Origin: Triatoma infestans
Taxonomy: Eukaryota > Arthropoda > Insecta > Hemiptera > Reduviidae
Length of the DNA stretch: 64,000 bases
Direction of reading: 5' to 3'
Assembly (NCBI GenBank): GCA_011037195.1
Contig: JAAEAF010000217.1
Location: forward strand, 275,656-339,655
The position numbers were made by a program, and so were the translations under genes. A model generated the notes under the pieces. That model was not told where the DNA came from. It saw only the letters and a list, made by a program, of their open reading frames with translations, and searched no databases. Of the stretch, positions 33,086 to 44,081 are shown piece after piece (the first letter of the stretch is position 1; each line of letters starts with the position of its first letter).

Positions 33086-33659
33086 AAAATGATTATATAA
33101 ACCGAATAATCGAAACGAAATTCGAATTATATTACTATTAAACAATGATATAGCAATCAAACAAGCTTGTGGAAGATTTTATGGTGATCAGTTTCGAGCG
33201 TACTTTTATCTTCAACATATTTTGATGAATGTTGAAAAACACCGAGCAAGGAAAAATGTTCTCTATTTTCTCCAACAGTGCGGAGACCTTAACCTTCCAT
33301 TCAAGTTACTATTTCATTATCTAATTAACTTCTACCCTACCAAACGAAGGTCCGACAATAATCAATTTTAACAATTACTAAAAATAATTAGATTTTAAAC
33401 ATTAAAACCGTAAAGTTTAATAGCGAAGAGTATCTAGGCCAAACCCAGATATAATAAATGTAAGCAACTTTTTTATATATCTATTAAAATTATTTTTTTA
33501 CTACCATCAAATAAGAAAGATCTTTTGACATAATAAAATTCAATTTTATTTCAACATTTCTGTCATGTCGCTTTATTTAATACGAATATTCAAACTTATT
33601 TATTTCTATAATTAATTTTATAAAAAAAAAAAGTTATCTAACAAATAAATTTTATTATT

Positions 33660-34010
33660 TTTACTCTTTAAATTTTTATTTTCGATATCGAATTTTCGTC
33701 CAAAAATTCACGTTTAGTGGTTCCTTGAAGCCAGAAGAATATATTTTTAGAAATGTTTGTGGATAAGACCGGAAGTATATTATTTTCCTGAATGGATTTG
33801 TTTTTTTTTTTTGTTTTTTTTTTTACTTTTTTGCAATTTTCTTGAAAACGATTCTAACGATGTTCTTTAAAATTAGTTTATCAAACTAAAGATATTATAA
33901 AGAGCTACAATTTTTAGGTGGAAGATTTTTTCTGGAGAAATTCATTGTAGTGGGGGTATTGAGAAGGACTTTCCTCTTCAGCAACATTTAAATATAAGAT
34001 ACGATTCCAT
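33660..34010 (-). repeat. old RpA relic
   Basis: ttttcgatatcgaattttcg, a ggttcct word, gaccggaagta, ttttgcaattttct and agagctacaatttt occur in the RpA order, but most positions have diverged. The ends are lost. Confidence 0.5.
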
Positions 34011-34399
34011 GATCTATACAATATTATTAACAATCTTCTTCTTTGTTTTGTTACATAGGCTATTTGTTACATGTTGATTAAAAAGATTTATAAAAAATCA
34101 ATATGATAGCCTTCAATATTATTGTTATCTGATAGTCTTTTTTCCTCTTTCCCTTTACGTTGTGACAGTAGATGCCATTTCTAAAGTATATAATGTTACA
34201 GTATATGTATATATATATATATATATAATTATATTATGAGAATACCGATAAAAACAAGATAACATATTATAATATCAAAAAAAAATGTAATACAATAATA
34301 TCTGAAGAAGTTCCATGAACATTCTGCCATCTGTTGAGGGCAATGCGATATTATATTGATCTTTGTAAACTATAGAGTGTAAAATGTTTCTACACATAC
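34011..34399. other. AT-rich with TA microsatellite
   Basis: A (TA)n tract is at 34204-34227. No gene seen. Confidence 0.5.
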
Positions 34400-34918
34400 T
34401 ATGTCCTCTTCAAAAAAGTCAGTTCAATTTAAAAATCAATTTAAAAGAAATCAATTTAAAAAAGTCAATTTAAAAAAAAAAAACATGACACCTTACGATA
34501 TATTAGTAGTTTTACGTCTTGGAAAAGCACCGTACGAAAAGCAGCGTACAGCTACAGAAGCAGCTACATGTGTTCTCTGTGAAATCGAAGGGGAAGATGT
34601 CCTTGATCAGCGTGCTGCCCAGTGTTGGTTACAAAAATTTAATAATGGTGACTCTATTAAAAAAAAACATAGAAAGAAAGATTGGGCGGCCATTGATAAG
34701 GCTACAGGAAGCTATTGAGTCAAATCCAATCACGTGCCTACTCGTGCACTTGATACATTACTGACAAGTACCGTTAGCCGCCTCTCCATACAATGGGAAA
34801 GGTAAAAATGAAGATGCAGGATAGTGCATGAATTTACACCTCAAAAGGTTGTAAGGAGAATAGATGCTTGGCAACTTTTCTTAAAAAAAAATCCATTTGA
34901 CGTACGCTTCTATAAAAG
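34400..34918 (+). pseudogene. mariner-like transposase, N-terminal part
   Basis: The 105-codon frame 34401-34718 contains, after a low-complexity start, the helix-turn-helix of a mariner transposase: ILVVLRLGKA...ATCVLCEIEGEDVLDQRAAQCWLQKFNNGD. After frameshifts and stops the next part, HEFTPQKVVRRIDAWQLFL (about 34828-34884), is the linker ahead of the catalytic domain. Mariner transposases cut and paste DNA using a DD34D triad. This copy is broken here by frameshifts and then by a LINE at 34919; it continues at 35615. No terminal inverted repeat was identified. Confidence 0.8.
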
Positions 34919-35614
34919 GCAAGGCTTAGAGGGTAGGAGAGTGGCCATATACTCCGATAGTCGGTCAGCCATGAAGACACTTTCTTCACAACAGATAGTC
35001 TCAAGACTGGTGTAGGACAGCCTAACTGCCCTAACCGAGGTGGGTGCTCGGAACAAACTGACACTCGCCTGGGTGCCGGGACTTGCGGGGTTTCTGGACA
35101 ATGAAAGGGCGGATGCCCTAGCGAGGGAGGGTTCGCAGGATACCTTCGTAGGCCCCGAACCCTTCTGCGGCTTGTCCAGGAGTCTTATTCAAACTTCTAT
35201 CAAAGGTTGGATAGAAGAACAGCGTCTGCATTGGTGGGAGAGTACACCAGGACAGAGGCAGGCAATGCTCTTTATGAAGAGACATTTGCCTAAATTCACT
35301 AGGGATCTACTGAGCCATAGCCGAAGGGATATAAGGGTCTACTAACCGGGCAATGTAGGCTGCTGAACAGGCGCATGCACCAACTACAACTTGCAGAGGC
35401 CAACCTGGCAAGGACAAGGTTTCTTCAATTGGGGACAGGCAATCCCGAAGATATGAGCTTCATGACGGAGCCACTTTCAGCTTTGCTAGGCCTGATTAGA
35501 GGGCGAAGCTATAGAGGGATGTGCTATATAATTAGGGGATCCACAATAGACTTCATTTTGTAGATCGCAGTGGAATGTGGCCCGTTCCCCCCTTGCTTGT
35601 ATTCTGTTCTATTC
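34919..35614 (+). mobile_element. RNase H-type LINE inserted in mariner
   Basis: A 5'-truncated LINE starting within RNase H (RRVAIYSDSRSAMKTLSS). The active-site region reads WVPGLAGFLDNERAD, where the catalytic His of the relative at 16079 is Leu. A frameshift lies near 35337 and the knuckle is deleted (QLAEA runs straight into NLARTRFLQLG). The 3' UTR matches that of 15990. The tail is ttgtattctgttctattc. A 16-bp TSD, tacgcttctataaaag / tacgcttctacaaaag, lies at 34903-34918 and 35615-35630. Same family as 15990 but older. Confidence 0.9.
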
Positions 35615-36110
35615 TACGCTTCTACAAAAGAATAGTGGCGTATAATAAGAAGTGAATTTATTGCAGAATTCTAATGTAGGTAGGTCAAACAGTATTTCCG
35701 GTAGGTACAATTCGAGAAAAAGTCGATGTTACGCGTTTTCTGGAATCTACAGAAGAGTAATTCATACGAATTTTTTCTCGATGGATTTTGTATGAATTCC
35801 AATCTTTACTGCCAACAACTAGATAGAATATATTAAAAAAATTGTCCACCCTTATCCAGCTTTGGTCAAACGCAAACAAGTTTTGTTCCAGCAAGATAAC
35901 TTCTAGGTCAGAATAAAGAAAAAAAATTGAAGAACTTGATGGCATGGAACTTCTTTTACACCGACCTTAAAGTCTAGACTTCGCTCTCTCCTACTACAAT
36001 TTGTTTCGGGTATACTTTCTTTGCTGGAAAAAATTTAATAACTTCACCGAACTTGAAACTGGACTATAGAAATTTTTTTATTTCAAACCCATGATATTAG
36101 CAAGAGTTCT
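35615..36110 (+). pseudogene. mariner-like transposase, catalytic part
   Basis: Pieces in changing frames follow the mariner order: FYKRIVAYN; YCQQLDRIY (about 35811-35838); VLFQQDNF (35880), containing the second catalytic Asp; then a region like ALSYYNLF (the third-Asp box, SDYHLF in intact relatives, is corrupted), and FNNFTELETG with FYFKP (36028-36091). Many indels and stops. The first catalytic Asp region is not readable. It is the 3' half of the gene split at 34918. Confidence 0.75.
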
Positions 36111-36177
36111 AGTCGGCTTAAAGATGCCTTACAATCATAATGTGTTATAGTTGTTGTTGGTTCTGCAGAGCTGGAAA

Positions 36178-36541
36178 GCATCAGAGATATTTTCCATGAT
36201 AGCCTGCATCTTTTTGTGGTCATCGACCGGTTTCGGGCGTTTGCCCATCTTCAGGATGCGTTTGTCAAACAGTGTGATAACACAGACTTGCAAAGAGCAA
36301 ATTCAGTTCACACATTGTTTGGGCAAACGCAAACAAGTTTTGTTCCAGCAAGATAACTTCTCGGTCAGACTAAAGAAAAAATTGAAGAACTTATGTCCTT
36401 GAACTTCTTTTATACCGACCCTATAGTCCAGACTTAGTTCCATCCGACTACCATTTGTTCGCCCAACAACATGGGCGAACGCCCGAAACCGGTCGATGAC
36501 CACAAAAAAAGATGAAGGCTATCACGAAAAATGTCTCTGAT
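36178..36541. repeat. inverted repeat enclosing a mariner fragment
   Basis: Arms of about 71 bases (36178-36249 and 36471-36541) are complementary: catcagagatattttccatg...gtcatcgaccggtttcgggc against its complement. Between them lies a second copy of the mariner catalytic end (VLFQQDNFSVR at about 36338, then ...SSIRLPF, matching the SPDLxPSDY box). The same mariner segment exists at 35870-35990, so either a second mariner was invaded twice or a fragment was carried between two PLE-type ends. The arms contain hammerhead-like cores. Confidence 0.65.
36221..36258 (-). ncRNA. best hammerhead ribozyme-like motif
   Basis: Read on minus: CATC, CTGAAGA, T, stem GGGC/GCCC with loop AAAC, GAAA, self-complementary ACCGGT, C (GTC triplet), GATG. 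CATC and GATG form stem I, GGGC/GCCC stem II, ACC/GGT a minimal stem III. All conserved core boxes are intact. The single T between CTGAAGA and stem II departs from the canonical closing pair. The other arm (36471-36498) keeps stem II onward but lacks CTGAAGA. Confidence 0.5.
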
Positions 36542-37565
36542 AATGGGTTATATTTTGAACTTGAATAAAAAATTCTTGAAAAATGTTCATTTTTGTTTAT
36601 AACCCTATTAGTATTATATATATATATATAAATTGTTTTAATTAAACAAATAATTGAAATTAATTTATTGTAATACTTATTATCTTACTTTAAAGTTGTA
36701 TTAATTAAATCCTTTGACATCTATTGTCAAAACGTAAGGTAAAAAATAATAATTATCATATAAAAAAATAAAATAATATTGAAGGATATCATATTCTATT
36801 AAATTGTTAAATATCTTTAATAAATTATTATTATGAATTTAATGTGATCACCAGAATATCGAGTTTGAAGAAAATCGATTTATATGAAGTATGATCTATA
36901 TTTTTAATGTATTTATATTTTTGATATTCATATATACCTTTTCAGTTACATGTATATTTATGGGAGCTCAAAAAAATTTATTTTTCTGGAAAAAAATTCA
37001 ATTTCAAAAATGTATACCTTCTTTTAAAATAAAATTAAGTGTAAGTAAAAATTCTCAAAAGTAAAATAACAATTATATCAAATAACAAATATATCGAGAA
37101 AAACTCGAAAACTCTATCATTATTATTAACTGAAAAAGAAAATATACAACTCTACAGGGAAATATAAGAGGGGTGGCTGAATGGTTCACTTCAACTGTAC
37201 AAGGATCAAAGCAATCGTCTTAACGTCAGAAGTTTTTCTGGGATAATGGAATCTTAAAGGCAATTGGCAATGGAAACATCTACTATACATAGTAGAAAGG
37301 ATAGAAATTTATCTGGATTTTTTATATATATATATTTGAATCCATTCAATGAAAAAATCTCTCTCTATCTCTTTGAAATCAATACAGCATTAGTAATTGC
37401 TGAAGCTCCTGAAAGGTAAAGAAAAGCGTCTAATTATCTGGAAAATTATGAATTCTTTTGTTTCTTTTGAAATTTTTTTCAGATAAGAGTAATATTGTAC
37501 TAGACAGCAGTTAATATGCTAATAAGATTGCTAAATTTCATAGGCAATGGTAAATAAATTGTTTC
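36542..37565. other. AT-rich, no gene; weak RpA-like piece
   Basis: tatcgagtttgaagaaaatc (36858-36877) and gggagctc...tttttctgga (36961-36990) faintly recall RpA but are too diverged to assign. A (TA)n tract lies near 36620 and 37322-37336. No gene. Confidence 0.4.
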
Positions 37566-38526
37566 ATAATGGATGAGTTGGATGGAGAGAATTGGTTTGG
37601 TTTGATGAGTTAACAAGACTTGGTTAACACTCCCATAATATAATTATGAGTTTGACTGACTGCCTGGACTTTACTGTAAAGATGGTAGATTTAGAGTGGA
37701 AGGGGTAATGACACGTTGTGACTGGTGAACTATCTTCTGAACTAATTTGAACTATCTTTCCTATGTCCCGTCGCTGTATTTATATAGTTTCTCCCACTCC
37801 AGTCCGACAGAGTGCCTAGTATTTTGTTTCTCTTTTTCTGCTCTCTTGGTTGCTGTTACATCATCCCCTCTCCTGAAGAAATTTTTCATATGTGAAAAAT
37901 TTGAGCGTGTGGGTGAGTGTATGTGTGTAGCACAACTGGTTTGGCTACGAGTTTTTGCAGCTAGCCTGGGTTGTTGAAACTAGCTAAGATGATGCTGTTA
38001 CGATCTAGCCAGTGTTGTTGAAAGCTAGCAATGATGATGAAGACTAGCTTATGATGTAACAGCAACCAAGAGAGCAGAGAAAGTGAAACAAAATACCAGG
38101 CACTCTCTCGGAATGGAGTGGGAGAAATTATATAAATACAGCGACAGGGCGCAGAGGAAAGATAGTTTAAATTAGTTCAGAAGATAGTTCACCAGTCACA
38201 ACGTGTCATTACCCCTTCCACCATCTTTACTGTCAAGCCCAGGCAGTCAGTCAAACTCATAATTATATTAGAGTGTTAAACAATTTTTGTTAAGTCAAGT
38301 AAAGATGGTAGATTTAGAGTGGAAGGGGTAATGACACGTTGTGACTGGTGAACTATGTTCTGAACTTATTTGAACTATCTTTCCTCTGGGCCCTATCGCT
38401 GTATTTATATACATAGTTTCTCCCACTTCAGTCCGAGAGAGTGCCTGGTATTTTGTTTCTCTTTCTCTGCTCTCTTGGTTGCTGTTACATCGTCCCCTCT
38501 CCTGAAGAAATTTTTCATATGTGAAA
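37566..38526. mobile_element. cluster of three LTR-like repeats (+, -, + partial)
   Basis: Copy 1 (37621-37860, +) begins TGGTTAACAC and ends GCTGTTACA. Copy 2 (38055-38282) is its inverse, TGTAACAGC...TGTTAAACA. Copy 3 (38299-38489, +) lacks the first ~60 bases. Each has a TATATA-like word (GTATTTATATA) followed by TTTCTCCCACT, as in a promoter-bearing LTR of 230-240 bases with TG...CA ends. Copies 1 and 3 share a further ~37 bases (tcccctctcctgaagaaatt...). No primer-binding site, gag or pol was found. A diverged relative at 58076-58400 shares the sequence upstream of the TG as well, so the repeat may be larger than an LTR. Confidence 0.6.
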
Positions 38527-38539
38527 TTACATGTAATCC

Positions 38540-38690
38540 TTGTTAATCGCTTCTTGTTTTTAATCCTGAAGAAGACAATAAAATTTGTCAAAACGTCGGA
38601 TAATCTTAAAAAAAAAAAAGAGTATATTTTTAATGATAGCTCCTCGTGATTTTCTGCAACTATAATCGAAAGGGCGAGAATCATTAATGT
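38540..38690 (+). mobile_element. PLE terminal-repeat fragment
   Basis: taatcctgaagaagacaata, then ttgtcaaaacgtcgg, AAAAAAAGAG and ...cgaaagggcgagaatc. It matches the right arm of the foldback at 44082-44737 in order (hammerhead-like core, A-rich stretch, second conserved word). No partner arm or coding part adjoins. Confidence 0.5.
38566..38600 (+). ncRNA. hammerhead-like core
   Basis: CTGAAGA, A, a stem GACAA...TTGTC, AAAA (for GAAA), self-complementary ACGT, C (GTC triplet). The G of GAAA is mutated, so activity is unlikely. Confidence 0.35.
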
Positions 38691-38695
38691 GTATC

Positions 38696-38743
38696 ACACA
38701 CACACACACACACACATATATATGTGTGTGTGTGTGTCTGTAT
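38696..38743. repeat. CA / TG microsatellite palindrome
   Basis: (CA)n then ATATATAT then (TG)n forms a perfect self-complementary tract. Confidence 0.85.
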
Positions 38744-38799
38744 GTGACCGAAATCATATAAAAATATGAAAAAAATTATTGAAAGTTTAAACTTGAAAA

Positions 38800-39160
38800 G
38801 TTTAAGAAACTTTCCAGGAAAATTGATTTATGATGAATTCCAGGTGAAACCTTACAAGTTAAACTTTCCTTGGTCAACTTGAGTAGAATGTAGTTACAAT
38901 TCTATCTCTTAAATAATATTAAGTGGCATTGAAGAAAGCATTGCCAGAATTCCAAGTTTAATGAAACTAATTTAACCAGAATATTCTGGTTTTGTGTATA
39001 TATACTTTATAGAAGTTCGTTTGTCTTTTTTTTATTCATTTTTTGTCGAAAACTACTGAAACGATTTTCTTAAAATTATGAAACGGCCGTTAACTACACA
39101 GATATAAATATATCGCTTTTAAGTGCAACATTTTTCCGGTTCTTTTTTGTTAGGGAAGGG
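38800..39160 (-). repeat. old RpA relic
   Basis: attccaagtttaatgaaact, aaccagaa, ttttttgtcgaaaactactg, acgattttcttaaaat and aactacacagatataaat appear in RpA order. Strongly diverged; ends lost. Confidence 0.5.
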
Positions 39161-39844
39161 GTAATAGTTGTAGGAAAGAGTTTTAAGGCTGATATATTTG
39201 AAACCATCTTTAATAGAAGTGGTAAATTGATCACGAAAGCTGGTTATTGACCAATGTGGTTAGCAATACGGTCCTGATGACGCCCACAAGGGATATCAGT
39301 CGGTCACTCTGTTTTCTATATAATAGAGCTAGCAATAGTGACAAGCCAGACGATATATCGTCCTGCCATGAATGCAATGGCTTAATTCTTCTTCGCTTCA
39401 TCCATTTACTTGCCAAGTCTTGCCTCTTCAGTTTTCCAACAGTTTAAGTATGTAGGCGTGGGTTTTTAACAAAGTCTTAACTACAATAAATTGTGAACTA
39501 TTTCACACAACTAAATTGTCATTGGATTTCTTTCTTCTTTTTTTTTAAGAAATAAGGTCACAGGTTTTGTTTTGTATTATGTACAGAAACATGAAACCAC
39601 AAACAGTCAGAATTTATGCTTTGGTTTTGTAATGTGCTAAAAGATGTGCGAGCACCTATTGTGTGTGTGTGTTAATTTAAAATCAAATAACAAAATATTA
39701 TGGTCAAAATTAAATGACAAAAAGTCTTTAATTTGTATAAAACAGTTTATTATACGAGCTTTTGACGTGGGAGAGCTTAGGACATTTTTCAAGATTACAG
39801 TACTAGATTAGAACCACATAGCAGGTTACAGTCTGATGGTAGGT
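39161..39844. other. no recognised gene
   Basis: The opposed 61- and 66-codon frames at 39231-39447 lack domains. The last 13 bases (39832-39844) are the left TSD of a SINE-B. Confidence 0.4.
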
Positions 39845-40078
39845 TATTTTTTTTTTTAATTTAAGGTGCGTCAACATCTATGGTCATTGGCGCTCGGAAC
39901 CTTCTCAGTGTATTGCCGGCCTCCAGAAAGTGTTCTCTCGTTACAGACAATACTGTCCATCACCGGACAGTGAGCTGTAGAGGCTTCTAAGGAGAAAAAA
40001 TCTATGGGCAGCATAGCTGGACTCGAACACGGGTCCTCCGCGAGGAGCCAGTACGCTAACCACTTAGCTATTCCCTTC
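39845..40078 (-). mobile_element. SINE-B copy with TSD
   Basis: On minus: GAATAGCTAAGTGGTTAGCG (A box), CCGTGTTCGAGTCC (B box), body TTCTCCTTAGAAGCCTC...GCTCACTGTCCGG, tail AGCGCCAATGACCATAGATG then TTGACGCACCTT and A-rich end. tctgatggtaggt (39832-39844) and tctgatgatagat (40079-40091) form a TSD with two mismatches. Confidence 0.85.
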
Positions 40079-40091
40079 TCTGATGATAGAT

Positions 40092-40679
40092 GTTTCATAT
40101 TCCATACTTTAACCGGGTTGGAAAACTAAAGAGGTGTCATTATTTCAATAAATTTGTACGATAGCATTAAGATCAGCAATATCTGTTTTAAAATTGATAG
40201 ATGTTCTCTGTTTCTATTGATGTGGATCATTTCTAAAAATTTTCTACTTTTTTTTGTAAATTGTTTTTATTTTTAACAACTGAAGTTGATAGTTTTACCG
40301 AAGTCAAAAGTGTTTCCAGTTTTTATACTGTGTTTAGAGATATTGATAAGTTTTTAAGTCCAATAAACAAACACAAACTTATAGTGATAAAATAAGAAAT
40401 TCATAGGAGTAGGGGAAAAAAACAATTCATGTTAAGAAAACGTAGAAAATGCTTCGAAACTCTTTGGGTAAACTTTTTTTTTTAGATAGGTAATGCAAGG
40501 ATGCTGTATCATCAATATGTTGGCATAATAATACCCATCACAAGCTTAAGGCATCGTAAGCACAAAATGCATTATAAAAGATAAATACCTAAAGGTAAAT
40601 ATATACATTGTTTAAAGCCTAATTATATAAATGATTTGGAATTTTTTTTTTTAAAAACCCAAGATGCATTGTGACCAAT
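40092..40679. other. AT-rich, nothing recognised
   Basis: No frame or repeat recognised. Confidence 0.4.
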
Positions 40680-41479
40680 TATTTATAGTATAGCAATCCT
40701 CATCTCCGGTGCCTGAGTACAATCCCCAAGTCATAGCCCCCTATTACTCTGCAAAATTTATTAGTGTTTAAATTGCACCTGTCAAAAAATTTCTCTATGG
40801 CAACGCTGATATATTGTTGAACACATTCGATGTTCGTAGAAATGTGCAGGTCTAGGATTCGGGTATATATACCTGGGTGAGGAAGCTACTAATCTCAGGA
40901 ACTTATTTTGCATCACCTGCAGCAAGGCGACACTGGATCCTCATGCCAAGCACCAGGAGGGACAGGCATATAGTAACATTGGTCTAACCACTGTCTTGTA
41001 AAGCAAAAGCTTATTCTCTTGAGAGAGCCTAGACTACCTACAAAACAAGGGAAATAACGATCGTGGCCGCCTTTCCCCTATTGATTCTGTCCCTTATGTG
41101 ATTAGCAAAGGTGAGCCACCGGTAGAAAACCACGCCTAGATACTTGACAGTGGCAGACCAAGGTACTGGCTGACTTCCGAAACTGACGTGCCAATACAAG
41201 GCCGGCCTTGCGCTTGATGAACAAAATAGCCTCAGTTTTGGAGGAGTTTACTAAATTTTCCACCTATTGCAGAACCTCTCGACGCAGAGCAAAGCCCTAT
41301 CCAAACGGTTAACAATTGTATCTAGTCTCCAGGAGGAGACATAAATAGTTATGCCGTCCGCTTAGAGAGCCAGTCTGACGTCTTTAGGGCGTGGCAGGAG
41401 GTTAAAGGTAAATGAGAAAAAGGATTGGTCCTATAATAAATAGATCCTTGTGGAACTCCTGCAGTCACTTTGTTAGGTT

Positions 41480-41480
<1 letters not shown>
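40680..41480 (-). pseudogene. Jockey-type LINE reverse transcriptase fragment
   Basis: On minus, VTAGVPQGS (41475-41449) is the RT box before the YADD strand. Next come FSHLPLTSCH (FxxYLxDLP-type), a region where the YADD strand is broken (...SKRTA/ADGI), a stretch like WRLDTIVNRLDRAL and FIKRKAG, and LLYKTVVRPMLLYACPSW (about 41005-40950), the thumb motif typical of Jockey and related clades. C-terminally SPRYIYPNPR follows. Frameshifts and stops occur throughout. Both ends are lost: the 5' side stops at a (CA)n tract, the 3' side fades near 40680. Confidence 0.75.

Positions 41481-41523
<43 letters not shown>
41481..41523. repeat. (AC)n microsatellite
   Basis: A pure (AC)21 tract at the broken end of the Jockey-type fragment. 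Confidence 0.95.
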
Positions 41524-41526
<3 letters not shown>

Positions 41527-41571
41527 CTACACAAACAAAAAAAAAAGAGTCCCTTTCTTCTAATATTCAAT

Positions 41572-41985
41572 ACTTTCTCTTACTGCTTTAAAAGTAAGTT
41601 TCTCTTATTGCTGTAAGAGAAAATATTGCGATCGTTACAAATTTTTCTAAATTGAGTTTTCATTTGAAATATTTACGATGCCCCCCTTATTCCGAATTTT
41701 TAAAAAAGTTTTTAGCGGACACGCGTGTCTGTTTAATCTGAACAGTATAATTGATAAAAATTGTAGAAAACTCAACTTGATATTACATTTGGGTTATCAT
41801 TAGAGGAGATCTTCAAAAAATTATCCATCAAAAACTCTCAGTTGGATATACAATTTCACCGAATATAGATTTGTCGTTTTTTTTTTTTTGCAATTTTCTC
41901 TGGGTAACGTTTTTCTTTAATCTTTGTAGTAAATTATGCATATAAAGAACCATAACTGTCCTTTTTTCTTTGGGGGGGGGATTTA
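41572..41985 (-). repeat. old RpA relic
   Basis: It opens actttctcttactgctttaa, with the hairpin duplicated (a second ttctcttattgctgtaagag). It then follows RpA order: attgcgatcgt, gagttttcattt, gtgtctgtttaatctgaaca, caacttgatatta. A G-run (41972-41980) matches the gggggaggg segment of RpA. Confidence 0.65.
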
Positions 41986-42509
41986 ACTTTAGAACAAAAA
42001 ATTGAAAATAATAACTGCAAAAAGATTTTTTTTATAAATTCTAGTTTTCCATTTATTTATTTATTTATTTATTTATTTCTCTTAATTTAATCATTTTTAT
42101 GTACTACGTTTTCCTAACTTGTTTAAATATGTTTCAATAGAATGTTTACCTGGCTAAGAGGTAGAATTTCTAATTAATTAAATCCTAAATATACAAAAAG
42201 CAACAGTTAGATGAAATGGTGCCTCTTTAATCTTCTTAAGTACCGTATTGATTAATATTTTTGTAAGCATGCAAATGTAACTTTGCGATCTTAATAAAAT
42301 AATAAAATAGAATACAAAAAAAACAAGAAAATAACCAATATCTACGTATCCGATTAATATGTGAATCACTTAAATCTAATAGAATCTTAATTTAAATTAC
42401 TACGTATCTCATGATGTTTGAGTCTCCTGAATAAATATATCTAGTTTTTAAAAATGGATCAATGAGTCTATCTTTGGGAGTCTATATCCTCAAGAAGATC
42501 CGAACATGA
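41986..42509. other. AT-rich; TTTA microsatellite at 42053-42078
   Basis: No gene. A (TTTA)n tract is at 42053-42078. Confidence 0.5.
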
Positions 42510-43510
42510 AGTTGCGATTGGATTCGGTGAATCGGAAAGATCACTTTATTGGAAAACACTGACGTTTCCTGCTGAGACCGCTATTTAAGGCAATGACCTT
42601 CTTCAGGGTCGTGTCCACGGTCAAGAACCACGGTAGAACCACGGGCGAGGCTCCGTTTCCTTCGCCATCTTGCCCATGCCATTTTGGCTGAAGACAGGAG
42701 GCAACAAAACGCTTCTAAAGATAGGCGAATAACTACTCTCTTCAAAGGCGAAACAGCCTTCCCCTGTAAGGAAGCTAGAAGAAATAAAGGGAAAAAATGA
42801 GTCTTCAGTCAAATGAGCTATCCTTCCAAATGTGCAAGGAGCGTCAGAGAAGATTGCAAAAATTCTGTCAAAGCACAATATAACAACCATAAATGGTACC
42901 GACAGTCCTAAATCTTCCAGAGTTCGGAGACAGGATTCCATTGCAAAAAACAAAAATTGGGTCTATGTGATTGTGGCAAAAATACATAGGGCAGACCAAA
43001 ATATTCACAATGTGCCTTAAAGAGCCAAGACTGAGAAAAGTCTGCACTAGCAGAATATCCGTCTACACGGTCAGGCAATAAAGTTTGAGAACACCAAGCT
43101 TCCGGTCGAAGTAACAAATTATAACGAACGTATCATAAGAGAGGCAGTGGACATTGAGAAAGAGGAAAACTGTTCAAATAGAGACGATGGACTATATCTA
43201 AGCAAAACATGGCTGCCCCTGCTCAAGAGAATGAGAGAAAAAGCAAAGAGAAAAACGATAACGGTTTCCCGGAGCAACGAAGGGAGTGGGAAGGGAAATT
43301 TAGACTTTGTCACTCGCCAGCCAATCATGAGGCATGGAAAGGAAAATTAAGCCCGGCCCACTACTTACAGCCAAGATGGCGGAGACCCCACCCTTATTCT
43401 ACCATTGTTCTTATCAGTCTTCATTAGCAATTCAAGACGACACGATTCTGAAAAAAGTTCATTGCAATATGGGCGATCACTCAGTTTATAGCAGACCACT
43501 AACCCGGAAA
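42510..43510 (+). pseudogene. decayed Penelope-like element, C-terminal part
   Basis: Plus-strand frames carry the C-terminal landmarks of a second PLE lineage: NVQGASEKIAKILSKHNITT (about 42820), DCGKNT*GRPK (42968), corresponding to a CGK-YIGxTK GIY-YIG core with a stop, then AIKFENTKL, NYNERIIREAVDIEKEENC and LYLSKTWLPLL (43075-43225). Those last segments are typical of PLE and related proteins just after the endonuclease. The reverse transcriptase is missing. Upstream (42559-42608) a hammerhead-like motif lies on the opposite strand, so the terminal repeat there is inverted relative to the gene. Multiple frameshifts; not functional. Confidence 0.7.
42559..42608 (-). ncRNA. hammerhead-like motif with long middle stem
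   Basis: Read on minus: CCCTGAAGA, a ~30-base irregular insert (AGGTCATTGCC...GGTCTCAGCAG), GAAA, self-complementary ACGT, C (GTC triplet). The order of boxes is right, but stem II is longer and not fully paired. Confidence 0.3.
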
Positions 43511-43514
43511 CTTA

Positions 43515-43870
43515 ATGTTTTTTTTTGCGAGAATAATTGCGGAAGTCACTATAATTTTTTTTTCTTTTTGCTTTTGCAATTCTAAAAAAAAAAAATAACT
43601 CCGAAGATCACTGAACTTCAAATATATTTACCTCACAGTATTTAGATAGCTTTCATTTCAAATGTTTTCATAAATTTTATTAAGAAGCCGTGGAAGTTCT
43701 AAAATTTTATGACTGTTTCTAAGCATTTTTTTTAATATAATTGGTGGTTACACTATCCATGTATATATTAAAAACAACAATTAAATAAGTTGACAAAATT
43801 CCAAATTTGAAGAAAGTTATATTTAGATAATATAAAATGTGAATATTTTAGACATTTTTTTCACATTTGA
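43515..43870 (-). repeat. old RpA relic
   Basis: aattgcggaagtcac, ttttgcaattct, ctccgaagatca, catttcaaatgttttc and aaattccaaatttgaagaaa follow RpA order. Strongly diverged. Confidence 0.45.
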
Positions 43871-44081
43871 CTTCTAAATACAATCTCTGAATCTCTGAAT
43901 CATTGCTTGAGAGATCAACTATATCTGGGAAAATTAGGATACCAAGGAATTTTCATATCGCAGAAATATACGGTTTTGTCGAAAGGGCTTCACAAATTGG
44001 AAGAATTGAACATGATATGCATTTTAAAGATTAGATGTTCTCATATTATGTCCAGTGATGATTAAATATAATTATTTTTTG

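Noticed and set aside
37167..37245. ggtggctgaatggttcac, similar to a Ser/Leu tRNA start
   Set aside because: No B box at the right distance and no cloverleaf.
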